Below, in pieces: positions 63,995 through 64,000 of a stretch of DNA of 64,000 nucleotides. The notes beneath the pieces are model-generated. The model was not told the origin of the DNA. It made no database searches and saw nothing but the letters and a program-made list of their open reading frames with translations. This DNA is from Winogradskyella sp. Lineage in GTDB: Bacteria; Bacteroidota; Bacteroidia; Flavobacteriales; Flavobacteriaceae. Location: positions 83,240 to 147,239 of the forward strand of contig NZ_RHLG01000006.1 in assembly GCF_003712105.1 (NCBI RefSeq), given 5' to 3'. A program made the position numbers and the translations under genes. How positions within the stretch are numbered: the first letter of the stretch is position 1; each line of letters opens with the position of its first letter.

Positions 63995-64000
63995 ACTTAT

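Overview
The window is a stretch of chromosome from a marine member of the Flavobacteriaceae (Bacteroidota). Four observations support this. The DNA is AT-rich. Promoters have the Bacteroidota form TAnnTTTG, with A-rich rather than Shine-Dalgarno leaders. There are a type IX secretion C-terminal sorting domain, an ECF sigma/FecR/TonB-receptor locus and Bacteroidota-type lipoprotein signals. A proteorhodopsin gene sits divergently beside a Blh-type beta-carotene dioxygenase gene. No rRNA, tRNA, CRISPR array, insertion sequence or phage gene was seen.

Layout. 1-8.5 kb: the end of a polysaccharide-deacetylase-like gene, a YjjG-type nucleotidase, a secreted coiled-coil protein, RarA, a rhomboid protease, RlmB, a T9SS-exported arylsulfotransferase-like protein and an Omp85/TamA-like outer membrane protein. 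8.7-26.2 kb: the str-S10-spc-alpha superoperon in canonical order, from rpsL to rplQ, with secY, infA and rpoA. It is punctuated by candidate RNA elements: a 5'-terminal hairpin before rpsL, a long hairpin between rpsJ and rplC, a duplicated 35-nt element before rpsM and rpsK, a terminator plus new promoter between rpsK and rpsD, and a hairpin before rplQ. 26.3-31.5 kb: carA, eno, gltA and a guanidino-modifying enzyme, with terminators between them.

31.5-36.3 kb: a minus-strand block of acyl-CoA-binding protein, phosphatidylserine decarboxylase, CdsA, a LUD-domain protein, FtsH and RsfS, linking phospholipid synthesis and membrane quality control. 36.3-47.6 kb: a mix of birA, an SRPBCC protein, pyrE, a Nudix hydrolase, an M14 carboxypeptidase-like lipoprotein, a CtlX-type hydrolase, a CpcT-like lipoprotein, a TPR histidine kinase, a VOC protein, argS and a DinB/YfiT protein. 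47.6-49.3 kb: the light-harvesting pair, a DTE-type proton-pumping rhodopsin and Blh, which makes its retinal. 49.3-55.1 kb: a cell-surface signalling locus of ECF sigma factor, FecR anti-sigma factor and FecA-like TonB receptor, divergent from a large, very acidic, repeat-containing lipoprotein.

55.3-64 kb: ffh and folD, a strong bidirectional terminator, two uncharacterised secreted proteins in an operon, a VOC protein, a small secreted protein, a membrane-anchored LytTR regulator, RluF and an alpha/beta hydrolase. The observations most worth following are the acidic lipoprotein with its ECF/FecR/TonB neighbours, the duplicated leader element in the alpha operon, the rhodopsin/Blh pair and two genes (rhomboid and rluF) whose promoters sit so close to the ATG that leaderless mRNA is likely.
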